From positions 11,176 through 75,175 of the forward strand of contig CAYQYT010000009.1 in the NCBI GenBank assembly GCA_964421815.1: a stretch of 64,000 bases of DNA. Direction: 5' to 3'. The notes beneath the pieces are model-generated. The model was not told the origin of the DNA and made no database searches. It was given only the letters and a program-made list of their open reading frames with translations. A program made the position numbers and the translations under genes. This DNA is from DTU089 sp964421815. Lineage in GTDB: Bacteria; Bacillota; Clostridia; Oscillospirales; Acutalibacteraceae. This document shows positions 36,171-44,836 of this stretch, piece after piece; position 1 is the stretch's first letter, and every line of letters begins with the position of its first letter.

Positions 36171-36938
36171 TTAAACGCTTGCCGCTTTAACAATAACGGA
36201 GAAATCCGCCGCTTTGAGTGATGCGCCGCCGATAAGTCCGCCGTCAACATCAACCTGGCTGAGAAGTTCTGCCGCATTGCCCGCATTCATTGAACCGCCG
36301 TACTGAATTGTTACGCGGCTTGCACATTTGGGACAATAGAGTTCACCGAGAACCTCACGGATTGCGTGGTTAACTTCGTTTGCCTGTTCTGCGGTTGCGG
36401 TTTCGCCCGTACCGATAGCCCACACGGGTTCGTAAGCGATAATGATTCTGTCAAGTTCTTCGTTGGAAACACCCTGGAGGGCAATCTTTGTCTGTGAACG
36501 AACAACTTCCATTGTAACACCTTTTTTGCGCTCGTCCAAAAGTTCGCCGACGCAAAGGATTACTGTAAGACCGCTGTCAAGAGCAGCTCTTACTCTCTTG
36601 TTAACTGTTTCGTCGGTTTCACCGAAATACTGTCTTCTTTCGGAGTGACCGATAATAACATATTCAACACCGATTGCTTTAAGCATGGGAGCGGAAACTT
36701 CACCTGTGAAAGCACCGCTTTCTGCCCAATGGCAGTTTTCGGCACCGATTTTAATGTTTGAACCGGCTGCTGCTTCCTGTGCTGCGAAAATGTCGATATA
36801 GGGAACGCAAAGAACTACGTCACAATCTGCATCTGCAACAAGAGGTTTCATCTCGCTGATGATAGCTTTAGCTTCATCGGGAGTTTTGTTCATTTTCCAG
36901 TTACCTGCGATAACTGCTTTACGAAGTGATTTATCCAT
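36171..36938 (-). CDS. tpiA: Triose-phosphate isomerase
   Basis: A 255-residue (beta/alpha)8 enzyme interconverting dihydroxyacetone phosphate and glyceraldehyde-3-phosphate. 'VIAGNWKMNKTP' has the substrate Lys, 'YVIIGHSERRQYFGE' the catalytic His, and 'IIAYEPVWAIGTGETA' the catalytic Glu and mobile loop. ATG 36938 with AAAGG upstream is preferred to the GTG at 36956. It sits between pgk and gpmI. Confidence 0.97.
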   Translation of the reverse strand: MDKSLRKAVIAGNWKMNKTPDEAKAIISEMKPLVADADCDVVLCVPYIDIFAAQEAAAGSNIKIGAENCHWAESGAFTGEVSAPMLKAIGVEYVIIGHSERRQYFGETDETVNKRVRAALDSGLTVILCVGELLDERKKGVTMEVVRSQTKIALQGVSNEELDRIIIAYEPVWAIGTGETATAEQANEVNHAIREVLGELYCPKCASRVTIQYGGSMNAGNAAELLSQVDVDGGLIGGASLKAADFSVIVKAASV

Positions 36939-36971
36939 ATCTATAAATCCTTTCACACATTATATTTTAAA

Positions 36972-38183
36972 TTATTTATCGTTTACAGCCTCTATGCCGG
37001 GGAGGGCTTTACCCTCAAGGAACTCAAGTGATGCACCGCCGCCGGTGGAGATGTGAGTCATCTTTGAACCGAAACCGAGGGTGTTAACTGCCGCTGCGGA
37101 GTCACCGCCGCCGATGATTGTAACAGCGTCTGTTTCTGCAAGAGATTTAGCAACTGCGATTGTACCCTTTGCAAGAATGGGGTTCTCGAAAACACCCATG
37201 GGTCCGTTCCAAACAACTGTTTTTGCGGATTTAACTTCATTTGCATAAAGTTCTGCGGTTTTGGGACCGATATCAAGGCTCATCATGTCTGCGGGAATTT
37301 TGTCCGCGTCGCAAACTGCAACTTCGATTTCTGCATCAATGGGATCGGGGAATTCTTTTGCAATTGTAACATCAACGGGGAGAAGAATCTTAACACCTTT
37401 TTCCTCTGCCTTTGCAAGCATGTCCTTGCAGTAATCAATCTTTGTTTCGTCAAGAAGGGATGTACCTACGCTGTAACCCTTTGCTGCAAGGAATGTGTAA
37501 GCCATACCGCCGCCGATGATAAGTGTATCTGCTTTGTTAAGGAGATTTTCAATAACATTGAGTTTGTCCGCAACCTTTGCGCCGCCGAGAATTGTAACGA
37601 AAGGTCTCTTGGGATCTTCAACTGCGTTACCGAGATATTTAAGTTCTTTGCCCATAAGGTAGCCTACTGCGGCTTCTTCAACAAATGATGCAACACCAAC
37701 TGTTGAGCAGTGGGCTCTGTGAGCAGCACCGAATGCATCGTTAACATAGATATCGCAAAGGGAAGCAAGTTCCTTTGAGAATGCTTCGCCGTTCTTGGTT
37801 TCTTCGGGACGGAAACGGGTATTCTGAAGAAGAACTACATCGCCGTCTTTCATTTCTGCAACTGCTTTTTTTGCATTTTCGCCAACAACAACATCATCTG
37901 CGGCAAAAACAACATCTTTACCCAAAAGTTCGGAAAGTCTTTTTGCTACGGGAGCAAGGCTTTCTTTTTCATTGGGGCCGTTTTTAACTTTGCCCAAGTG
38001 GGAGCAAAGAATAACCTTTGCACCGTCTGCAAGAAGTTTCTGGATTGTGGGGAGAGCTGCGGTGATACGGTTTTCGTCGGTGATAACGCCGTCTTTAAGC
38101 GGAACATTAAAATCGCAACGAACAAGTACCTTTTTGCCTTTTGCGTTGATATCATCAACTGTTTTCTTGTTTAAAAGACCCAT
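36972..38183 (-). CDS. pgk: Phosphoglycerate kinase
   Basis: A 403-residue glycolytic kinase. 'VLVRCDFNVPLKDG', 'VILCSHLGKVKNG' and 'LLQNTRFRPEETKNG' form the N-domain substrate site; 'FVTILGGAKVADKL' and 'TIIGGGDSAAAVN' form the nucleotide site. It is first in the pgk-tpiA-gpmI operon, with AGGAG before its ATG. No gap gene is present in the operon, so glyceraldehyde-3-phosphate dehydrogenase must be encoded elsewhere. Confidence 0.97.
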   Translation of the reverse strand: MGLLNKKTVDDINAKGKKVLVRCDFNVPLKDGVITDENRITAALPTIQKLLADGAKVILCSHLGKVKNGPNEKESLAPVAKRLSELLGKDVVFAADDVVVGENAKKAVAEMKDGDVVLLQNTRFRPEETKNGEAFSKELASLCDIYVNDAFGAAHRAHCSTVGVASFVEEAAVGYLMGKELKYLGNAVEDPKRPFVTILGGAKVADKLNVIENLLNKADTLIIGGGMAYTFLAAKGYSVGTSLLDETKIDYCKDMLAKAEEKGVKILLPVDVTIAKEFPDPIDAEIEVAVCDADKIPADMMSLDIGPKTAELYANEVKSAKTVVWNGPMGVFENPILAKGTIAVAKSLAETDAVTIIGGGDSAAAVNTLGFGSKMTHISTGGGASLEFLEGKALPGIEAVNDK

Positions 38184-38227
38184 GTTTAATACTCCTTTAT
38201 TTGTATTGTTAATTTTTTACCGAATAT

Positions 38228-38256
38228 ATTTTATACTAACTGCCCTCTTTTTTCAA
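38228..38256 (-). promoter_or_regulatory. Sigma-A promoter of the pgk-tpiA-gpmI operon
   Basis: On minus, TTGAAA (38256-38251), 17-nt spacer, TAAAAT (38233-38228), about 45 nt upstream of the pgk ATG. Confidence 0.65.
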
Positions 38257-38332
38257 GTATATTTCTCATTTTTTAACCCATCATTTTGAACATTCTTTAA
38301 CTAACCGAAAAGGGATTTTTTGTGACCTTGGG

Positions 38333-38992
38333 CTAAACGGTCATTTTTTCGCGGATTTCTTTGAGAATTTTCTTTTCTCTGCGGGACACCTGAACCTGGG
38401 ACATACCCAATTTATTTGCCACTTCCGTCTGGGTTTTGGACATATAGTAGCGCAGTTCAATGAGTTTTCTGTCGCAGTCGTTTAGTTCATTTATGCATTT
38501 ATCAAGGGTCAGTCTTTCGTTAATTTTTTCCTCCTGACTTTCAATGGGGATATCAAACTGTCTTTCACTCACGCCCTCATCCCCCGCCGTAAGAGAAACG
38601 ACGGGTTGTGAAACGAGTAAAAGTTCACTTGTTTCACATACGCTCAAGCCCACTCGTTCCGCAATTTCCGAAACCGTTGGTTCATAACCCCTTTCATTTT
38701 CAAATTTTTCTTTTTCAAGCCAGATTTCCCTTGATCGTTCTTTTAAGGAACGGCTAACCTTAACGGCACCGCCGTCACGGAAAATTCGTTTCATTTCACC
38801 GAGAATTGCGGGAACCGCATAGGTTGAGAAAACAAAACCCAGGCTTTCGTCAAATCCGTCCGCCGCCTTTATCAATCCCACGCAACCTGCCTGAAACAAA
38901 TCATCGTACTCGACCCCTCTGTTTTTAAACCTTTGGGCACAGGAATGGACAAGACCTAAATTATCGTTAATTCGTTGTTCTCTAGGAGTCAT
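38333..38992 (-). CDS. sigF: RNA polymerase sporulation sigma factor SigF
   Basis: A 219-residue sigma-70 family factor. Region 2 has 'RVEYDDLFQAGCVGLIKAADGFD...' style sequence (here EYDDLFQAGCVGLIKA and FSTYAVPAILGEMKR), and region 4 ends 'TQTEVANKLGMSQVQVSRREKK'. Gene order spoIIAA-spoIIAB-sigF with ATGA-type overlaps identifies it as the first forespore sigma factor. The spoIIAB stop overlaps its start by 4 nt. Confidence 0.95.
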   Translation of the reverse strand: MTPREQRINDNLGLVHSCAQRFKNRGVEYDDLFQAGCVGLIKAADGFDESLGFVFSTYAVPAILGEMKRIFRDGGAVKVSRSLKERSREIWLEKEKFENERGYEPTVSEIAERVGLSVCETSELLLVSQPVVSLTAGDEGVSERQFDIPIESQEEKINERLTLDKCINELNDCDRKLIELRYYMSKTQTEVANKLGMSQVQVSRREKKILKEIREKMTV

Positions 38993-39423
38993 TTTGTCTT
39001 ACCGCGTATTATTTTTTCCATGGTAACCGTTGTTCCCACACCCACTTTTGAGCGAACGCGAAGCCTGTCCGAAAAACTTTCCATAACAGAAAAGCCAAGA
39101 CCCGAGCGGTCCCCGCCCACGCTTGTAAAAAGGGGTTCCCTCGCTTTGTTTACATCCTCTATTCCACACCCCCTGTCCCTTACGGTTATGCGAATAATAC
39201 CTTCTTCAAAAACCGTACAGGTTATGTATATTTTTCCGATAGTATTTCTATATGCGTGAACAATGCAGTTTGTAACCGCCTCGCTTACAACGGTTTTGAT
39301 ATCCCCCAATTCTTCCACAGTCATATCAAGCTGGGAAGAAAAGGCGGAAACTGCCACACGGGAAAAACTTTCGTTAACGGAACGGCTGTCAAACACCATT
39401 TTCAATTCATTTATCTTTTTCAT
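38989..39423 (-). CDS. spoIIAB: Anti-sigma F factor SpoIIAB
   Basis: A 144-residue GHKL-fold kinase that holds SigF inactive and phosphorylates SpoIIAA. The N-box is in 'VSEAVTNCIVHAYRN', the G1 box in 'VRDRGCGIEDV', and a glycine-rich lid in SVGGDRSGLGFSVME. It overlaps both neighbours by 4 nt in the spoIIA operon. Confidence 0.95.
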   Translation of the reverse strand: MKKINELKMVFDSRSVNESFSRVAVSAFSSQLDMTVEELGDIKTVVSEAVTNCIVHAYRNTIGKIYITCTVFEEGIIRITVRDRGCGIEDVNKAREPLFTSVGGDRSGLGFSVMESFSDRLRVRSKVGVGTTVTMEKIIRGKTK

Positions 39424-39749
39424 CTTGCGACCTCTTTCCTTTGATTTATTTCTGCAAGTTTTTCAATTCCCGACATTTTCATAATCTTATAATCCCTTGG
39501 GGAAAGGTTATCGACTCTCAATTTCTTCCCCTTTCCCGCAACAAGACGGTAACGTCCCATTACAAGACCCACGCCCGAACTGTCCATAAAAGTAACGTCC
39601 GAAAAATCCAACACAAGTAATTCCGTATTTTCCGCCATAACGAAAGCATCATCAATGCTTTCGCGTATTTCGGGCGCCGTGTGGTGGTCGATTTCCCCTT
39701 TTACAAAAGCAGTTAAGACATTGTTTTTTCGTTTTACCATAACAGGCAT
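39420..39749 (-). CDS. spoIIAA: Anti-anti-sigma factor SpoIIAA
   Basis: A 109-residue STAS-domain protein. The phosphorylated Ser lies in VTFMDSSGVGLVMGRY. Unphosphorylated SpoIIAA releases SigF from SpoIIAB. The start at ATG 39749 has AGGAGG 8 nt upstream; the longer frame to 39926 has no ribosome site. It heads the spoIIA operon. I looked for a sigma-H promoter upstream and found no convincing match; a TTCGTC/GACGAA palindrome (39803-39821) lies there. Confidence 0.93.
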   Translation of the reverse strand: MPVMVKRKNNVLTAFVKGEIDHHTAPEIRESIDDAFVMAENTELLVLDFSDVTFMDSSGVGLVMGRYRLVAGKGKKLRVDNLSPRDYKIMKMSGIEKLAEINQRKEVAR

Positions 39750-39947
39750 ATTCATTCCTCCTTTTGAATATATATTTAGTTTACAAGCAAAGCACCGAAA
39801 AATTCGTCGTATTAGGACGAAAGAAAAAACCATATATAAAATCATTATTATGTGTATTGTAAACTCCCGCAGACTGACTAAAAATATATGGTAATTTATG
39901 CTTTTATGTGCTATAATAAAGGACAAGCAGTTTTCAGGAGGGTAAAT

Positions 39948-42392
39948 ATGATGAAAAAACTTCTCTCTACAACAAATATCAGAAAAATTATAAAATGGTT
40001 TTTTAAACTTCTGCCCTGCGCCGTATATGCAAAGGCATTAAAAAAACTCCCCCTCGACAAGAAGAAAATTCTTTTAGAGGCACAGCACGGCGGTGAAATC
40101 AGCGGTAACATTTTCTATATTTTAAAAGAACTTTCAACAAACAAAGAATACGAATCCTATAACTTGTATTTAAGTTGCAAATCCGACAGCAAGAAAAAAA
40201 TCAAAAACATTCTCCACAGTTACGGTGTGGAAAATGTGCGTTTAGTCACCATGTTTTCCCCCAAGTATATGAAAACCGTGGCTTCAGCAAAATACCTTTT
40301 TAATGACAACACTTTTCTCCCCTTTTTCACTAAAAAGGAAGGTCAGGTTTATTTGAACACCTGGCACGGAACACCATTAAAAACCCTTGGCAAAGGTATA
40401 AAGAATTCCATGCACAACATCGGCAACACTCAAAAGAATTTTGTTTGTGCGGATTATCTTCTCTACCCCAATGAATACACAATGAAGCATATGGTAGAGG
40501 ACTATATGCTTGAGAATCTTGCAAGGGGAAAATGCCTTCTTGCCGGCTACCCGAGGAACACGGTATTTTTTGATACCAAAAGGCGTTCCCTGCTCCGAGA
40601 AAAGTTCGGAGGAGAGAACACCAGAATATATGCATATATGCCAACCTGGAGAGGAACGGTCAGCAGTATTGACAAAAGTGCTAATAGTGATTTAAAAAGT
40701 TATTTTGATGAATTGGATAAGAAACTTCAAGAAAATGAAATCCTCTACGTTAATCTCCACCCCATAGCAAACAAGGATCTGGACTTCACCGGCTACTCAA
40801 AAATCAAAAAATTTCCCGAAAATTATGAAACCTATGATTTTCTCAACTGTACCGACTGTTTAATCACCGATTACTCAAGTGTATTTTTCGACTATGCGGT
40901 GACGGGTAACAAATGCATTCTCTTTGCTTATGATGAGGAAGAATATTTCGCAGAGCGCGGAGTGTATAAAACTCTTGACGAACTCCCTTTCCCCAAGGTT
41001 AAAACCGTGGATGAACTCCTTTTTGAAATGCGTTCTCCGAAGCAGTATGATGACGGGGAATTTTTAAAGGAATACTGTGCATATGACTGCATTGACGCAA
41101 CGAAAAACATTCTTGACCTTGTACTTCGTTCAGAAAAATCAGGAAAACTTCAATTAAAAGAGATCCCGCGGAACAACAAGAAAAACATTCTTATTCACGG
41201 AGGAAATCTCGACCAGAACGGGGTTACGGCATCCCTTTTGAATCTACTGAAAAATGTTGATACAGAGAAAAACAACTATTTCGTTTGCTTCCCCTCGGGA
41301 AAAGCAAAAGCCCATCAAAATGTCATTGCGGATTTGCCCGATGGTGTTGGCTACTTCCCGATGCATGACAGTTTAAATTTGGGGCTTTTTAAAAATATTA
41401 TTTGGTATGTATTTCTTTTTTCGTGCCTTATGAAGAAAAAATACATAACGGCGGATTTTATTGCAAAACTTCTGAAAGATGACTGGCAATATGAAATAAA
41501 AAGATTATTCGGAGGCGCAGAATTCGACCACGCAATTCAGTTCACCGGCTACGGACCAAAAATCACCCTGCTCTTTGCCCATTTCGACTGTAAAAAAACA
41601 ATTTATGTCCACAGCGATATGCGAAAAGAAATTGAAACAAGGGGCAATCAGCGTGAGGATGTTCTCCGATACGCTTACCGTAACTATGACAATGTTGCTC
41701 TTGTTACGGAAGATATATGGGAATCCATTGCTACCTTTGTTGATAACACCAACAACTTCAAGGTTGCACATAATGTAATCGCTTACGAAAATGTTTTAAC
41801 CCGGGGAACTGAAGAAATTGTTTTCGACCGTGACACAACCCAAAGCAACAAAACTTTGGAGGAAGTCAAAAACATTCTGAACAGCGATTCAAAGGTTGTT
41901 ATAAGCGTCGGAAGATTTTCTCCCGAAAAAGACCACAAGAGAATGGTTGACGCTTTTAACAAGGTGTGGAGTGACAACAGGAATTCCTATTTCATAATTA
42001 TCGGCGGCAATCAGTACAACGGTCATTACAACAAACTTTGCGAGTACATTAAGGAACTCCCCTGCTGTGACAACGTTGTTCTCATTCTTTCAATGAAAAA
42101 CCCATTCCCCATTGTCAAAGCATGCGACGGCTTTATTTTGGCTTCACATTACGAGGGATTCGGTCTTGTTCTTGCGGAAGCGGACATTCTTGGGTTACCC
42201 GTTGTTTCAACGGACATTACGGGACCGAGAACATTTATGAACAAAAACAACGGACTTCTTGTGGAAAACACCATTGACGGAGTGGAAAAAGGATTTAGAC
42301 TTCTTCTTGAAGGAAAAGTGCCCATGCTTTCCACGGACTACAAAAAATACAATGAAAATGCCGTCAATGAATTTATGGCTTTAATAGGTTAA
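39948..42392 (+). CDS. Fusion of CDP-glycerol glycerophosphotransferase (TagB/F-like) and GT4 glycosyltransferase
   Basis: An 814-residue two-domain enzyme. Residues about 60-400 are a TagB/TagF-type glycerophosphotransferase: 'QVYLNTWHGTPLKTLGKG', the ERxP-like segment and 'DCLITDYSSVFFDYAVTG'. Residues about 405-814 are a GT-B glycosyltransferase: 'ILIHGGNLDQNGVTASLLNLL', 'VVISVGRFSPEKDHKRMVDAF' and the E-x7-E region HYEGFGLVLAEADILGLPVVS. ATG 39948 has AGGAGGG 6 nt upstream. A TGCTATAAT extended -10 lies at 39909-39917. It likely builds and decorates a polyol-phosphate polymer on the cell surface. Confidence 0.85.
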   Translation: MMKKLLSTTNIRKIIKWFFKLLPCAVYAKALKKLPLDKKKILLEAQHGGEISGNIFYILKELSTNKEYESYNLYLSCKSDSKKKIKNILHSYGVENVRLVTMFSPKYMKTVASAKYLFNDNTFLPFFTKKEGQVYLNTWHGTPLKTLGKGIKNSMHNIGNTQKNFVCADYLLYPNEYTMKHMVEDYMLENLARGKCLLAGYPRNTVFFDTKRRSLLREKFGGENTRIYAYMPTWRGTVSSIDKSANSDLKSYFDELDKKLQENEILYVNLHPIANKDLDFTGYSKIKKFPENYETYDFLNCTDCLITDYSSVFFDYAVTGNKCILFAYDEEEYFAERGVYKTLDELPFPKVKTVDELLFEMRSPKQYDDGEFLKEYCAYDCIDATKNILDLVLRSEKSGKLQLKEIPRNNKKNILIHGGNLDQNGVTASLLNLLKNVDTEKNNYFVCFPSGKAKAHQNVIADLPDGVGYFPMHDSLNLGLFKNIIWYVFLFSCLMKKKYITADFIAKLLKDDWQYEIKRLFGGAEFDHAIQFTGYGPKITLLFAHFDCKKTIYVHSDMRKEIETRGNQREDVLRYAYRNYDNVALVTEDIWESIATFVDNTNNFKVAHNVIAYENVLTRGTEEIVFDRDTTQSNKTLEEVKNILNSDSKVVISVGRFSPEKDHKRMVDAFNKVWSDNRNSYFIIIGGNQYNGHYNKLCEYIKELPCCDNVVLILSMKNPFPIVKACDGFILASHYEGFGLVLAEADILGLPVVSTDITGPRTFMNKNNGLLVENTIDGVEKGFRLLLEGKVPMLSTDYKKYNENAVNEFMALIG

Positions 42393-42395
42393 AAA

Positions 42396-42432
42396 ACAAA
42401 GCTATCGATTTTGGGTCGATAGCTTTGTTTTA
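42396..42432. terminator. Bidirectional intrinsic terminator
   Basis: ACAAAGCTATCGA (42396-42408) pairs with TCGATAGCTTTGT (42416-42428), flanked by A and T runs. It separates the fusion gene and tagD. Confidence 0.9.
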
Positions 42433-42449
42433 TTATTTACTTGTTATTC

Positions 42450-42881
42450 TTATGTTCTCGGAACTTGGTCAACACCGTCAATAGTTTCCTGAAGTTGAAG
42501 ATCCTGTTTAATCATTGTTGTGGAAACACCGGGGGTACGCTCGAGAAATTTAACCTCGCAGTATTCTTTGAGGTAGTCGAATTTATCGCTGCCTGCCCAG
42601 TCATCACCCATAACAACAACGTCAATTTTATAGTCCTTGATGTCCTGAATTTTTTGTTCCCAGTTGTTTTCGGGAATAACAAGATCCACATATCTTATTG
42701 CTTCAAGCATTTTTTTACGGGTTTCGTAGCTGTGATATGCTTTTTTACCCTTTGTAGCGTTGAATTCATCGGTGGAAAGTGCAACAACAAGGTAGTCACC
42801 AAGTTCTTTGGCTCTTTTCAAAATACGAATATGACCGTAATGCAACAAATCAAATGTACCGTAGGTTAAAACTCTTTTCAT
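42450..42881 (-). CDS. tagD: Glycerol-3-phosphate cytidylyltransferase
   Basis: A 143-residue nucleotidyltransferase making CDP-glycerol from CTP and glycerol-3-phosphate. 'VLTYGTFDLLHYGHIRILKRAK' carries the HxGH motif, and RTPGVSTTMIKQDL has the RTxGxST motif. The ATG at 42881 has AAGGAG 7 nt upstream; the longer frame lacks a site. It supplies the substrate of the two flanking glycerophosphotransferases. Confidence 0.95.
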   Translation of the reverse strand: MKRVLTYGTFDLLHYGHIRILKRAKELGDYLVVALSTDEFNATKGKKAYHSYETRKKMLEAIRYVDLVIPENNWEQKIQDIKDYKIDVVVMGDDWAGSDKFDYLKEYCEVKFLERTPGVSTTMIKQDLQLQETIDGVDQVPRT

Positions 42882-42895
42882 TTTAATACTCCTTA

Positions 42896-43993
42896 TCACA
42901 ATCGGGCGCAAATAATACCTGCCAATTTCCGTGTATTATCAGTACCCTTGTTTTGAATAAATTTATCTGAAAACCTTTTAAGGTTATCAAAATCGTAAGT
43001 TTTGCTCCGAATTGCCGAACACAGTTCCTTTTCATCCGTAAAGCAAGCAGAGGGCAATTCTTTTTTAATGTCAATATTAAGTCCTTTTTCCTCCTTATAC
43101 ACCTCGTAGTCGGGTATATAAAACCACAGGGGCTTATCGAGTAAGGAACACTCAATGGAGGTTGCGGAATAATCGGAAATAACACCCATCGAAATTTTTG
43201 CCAAATCGTATGCTGAGAAATCACCGTTAAACTTATATTCCTCCGGTGTTTCAGTGATAGGATGGGGCGAAACAATCAAGGCATATTCCTCATTACCCTT
43301 AAAGGCATCATAAAGCCTTTTTATATACAATGTGTCATTGTCCCTGAATGTTGGAAGATATGCAATGATTTTTTTGTTTTCATATTGGGGATTGAGTTTT
43401 ATAAACTCTTCGTACCTTGAATCGCCATTAAGAATAACATCCACACGCGGAAGTGATGCTATAAGTATTTTATCTTTACTGCAACCGAAGGCTTCCTGAT
43501 AAAATCCTGCTGTAATCTCCGAGGGGGCAATAACTATATCGTAATTCTTATGCATATTCATTGCCTTTGAAACGCTTTCATCCCTGCCCTGTGCCTTTCC
43601 CACGGACTGCAAACCGAATTTTTTAACGGCACCCAAAGCGTGCCAGATTTGAATTACTGTAAACCCGTCCTTATGTTTCAGGCAGGAAACGGGAATTGAA
43701 TAGGTATCCGTAACCGCAACCTTTGCGGAAGCAATTTCCCACATATCCCTGAATATGAAGAAAATGTAGGAAAGTGAAAGTCCGCTTTCATTTTCAAGGC
43801 GACGGAGCCTGAAAACCTGTTTTGTTTCCGGAGAGATTTTTGAAATTTCATCCGAAAGCATTTTCATATCGGGTGATATATCATTGCTTTGCCTTGAGAG
43901 CCAGACTATTTTATTCTTTGTTTTTTGCAATTTCATTGGTGCATAAAGTATTCTTATAAAAAGAACAAACACCTTAACTATAAATAACTTCAT
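42896..43993 (-). CDS. CDP-glycerol glycerophosphotransferase family protein
   Basis: A 365-residue TagB/TagF-like enzyme that moves glycerol-phosphate from CDP-glycerol to a lipid-linked acceptor. An N-terminal hydrophobic stretch (about 3-20) suggests membrane association. The family segments 'VIQIWHALGAVKKFGLQSVG' and 'KISMGVISDYSATSIECSLLDKPLWFY' are clear. It is 14 nt from tagD and forms an operon with it. Length suggests a TagB-like primase rather than a long polymerase. Confidence 0.85.
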   Translation of the reverse strand: MKLFIVKVFVLFIRILYAPMKLQKTKNKIVWLSRQSNDISPDMKMLSDEISKISPETKQVFRLRRLENESGLSLSYIFFIFRDMWEIASAKVAVTDTYSIPVSCLKHKDGFTVIQIWHALGAVKKFGLQSVGKAQGRDESVSKAMNMHKNYDIVIAPSEITAGFYQEAFGCSKDKILIASLPRVDVILNGDSRYEEFIKLNPQYENKKIIAYLPTFRDNDTLYIKRLYDAFKGNEEYALIVSPHPITETPEEYKFNGDFSAYDLAKISMGVISDYSATSIECSLLDKPLWFYIPDYEVYKEEKGLNIDIKKELPSACFTDEKELCSAIRSKTYDFDNLKRFSDKFIQNKGTDNTRKLAGIICARL

Positions 43994-44078
43994 ACGCCGC
44001 CCCAAGTGACTATATAATCAAGTTCATTTTATTCTAATTGCGCCTTTTTGTCAAGGAAAAGGAGAATATTGTAAAATG

Positions 44079-44107
44079 TTGAAATTGACAAGGAGCTATG
44101 ATATAAT
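44079..44107 (+). promoter_or_regulatory. Sigma-A promoter of the B12-riboswitch operon
   Basis: TTGAAA (44079-44084), 17-nt spacer, TATAAT (44102-44107), placing the transcript start just before the riboswitch. Confidence 0.75.
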
Positions 44108-44110
44108 ACG

Positions 44111-44280
44111 CTTCGTTAAAGGGGAAACAGGTGTAATTCCTGTACGAGCCCGTCGCCGTGAGGTGCATTTTATGTTTTTATTCTACCCGATGCCGCAAAT
44201 CGGGGACAAGCCATTGGAGTTTTCCGAGAAGGTGAATTCAAACGCACCGAGTCGAAATACCCGATAACAACCAACTCTTT
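44111..44280 (+). ncRNA. Cobalamin riboswitch
   Basis: The leader contains the conserved core of the cobalamin aptamer: GGGGAAACAGGTGTAATTCC (44120-44139, with the GGTGnAAnTCC element and its CAGG/CCTG stem), then the B12-box-like AGCCCGTCGCCGTGA (44147-44161), and near the 3' side GAGTCGAAATACCCGA (44250-44265). A short GTTA/TAAC closing pair brackets it. Ends are approximate. About 70 nt of further leader, with a GCTGT/ACAGC hairpin (44283-44294) before AAGGAG at 44336, may form the switching part. Binding of B12 would be expected to lower expression of the two transport genes. Confidence 0.85.
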
Positions 44281-44350
44281 AGGCTGTTTACAGCGAACTG
44301 CGAGTGCCGGTTTAATAAAAGAGGAATATATTTTAAAGGAGAAAATCCAA

Positions 44351-44836
44351 ATGAAAATGACACGTATTAAAAAAACGTTGTCGTTGGTGCTTTGTATTGT
44401 GCTTATTGCGGCTATTGCACTGTTTACAACCGCCTGTAACGGCAACAATTCATCCGAACCTACAACTTCTGCACAGGAAACCACCTCAACCCCCGCAACA
44501 GAGGGAACAACAGCGGCTCCCGATGCCACCGTCCTCGGTAAGGGCGAAACGAAGTTCACTTTTACCGTAACTGACCTTGACGGCAAACAAACGGTTTTTG
44601 AAATCAACACGGACAAGAAAACCGTCGGTGAAGCACTTCTGGAACTTGAACTTATTGCAGGGGACGATAGTGAATACGGTTTGTATGTAAAAACCGTAAA
44701 CGGCACAACCCTTGACTATGACAAGGACGGCGCATATTGGGGATTCTACACCAATGGAGAATATGCAATGACAGGTGTTGATTCAACGGATATTGTTCCC
44801 GGAGAAACCTACGAACTCAGAGCAGAAAAAGGATGA
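44351..44836 (+). CDS. DUF4430 (transcobalamin C-terminal-like) lipoprotein
   Basis: A 161-residue lipoprotein (lipobox TTAC, Cys about 33) with a Ser/Thr-rich linker (34-60) and one DUF4430 domain: 'FTFTVTDLDGKQTVFEINTDKKTVGEALLELELI' and 'YWGFYTNGEYAMTGVDSTDIVPGETYELR'. DUF4430 is the fold of the transcobalamin/intrinsic-factor C-terminal domain, which in bacteria serves as a surface cobalamin-binding unit. The B12 riboswitch upstream and an ECF S component overlapping its stop (ATGA) support capture of corrinoid at the membrane. Confidence 0.85.
   Translation: MKMTRIKKTLSLVLCIVLIAAIALFTTACNGNNSSEPTTSAQETTSTPATEGTTAAPDATVLGKGETKFTFTVTDLDGKQTVFEINTDKKTVGEALLELELIAGDDSEYGLYVKTVNGTTLDYDKDGAYWGFYTNGEYAMTGVDSTDIVPGETYELRAEKG

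Noticed and set aside
39803..39821. TTCGTC/GACGAA palindrome upstream of spoIIAA as a Spo0A or sigma-H site
   Set aside because: It does not match the 0A box or a sigma-H promoter well enough to call.
39750..39926. N-terminal extension of SpoIIAA
   Set aside because: AT-rich upstream sequence with no ribosome site; AGGAGG lies correctly before ATG 39749.
44076..44267. 63-residue ORF overlapping the tagB-lipoprotein intergenic region
   Set aside because: It runs through the promoter and the cobalamin aptamer, has no SD, and the RNA motif explains the sequence.
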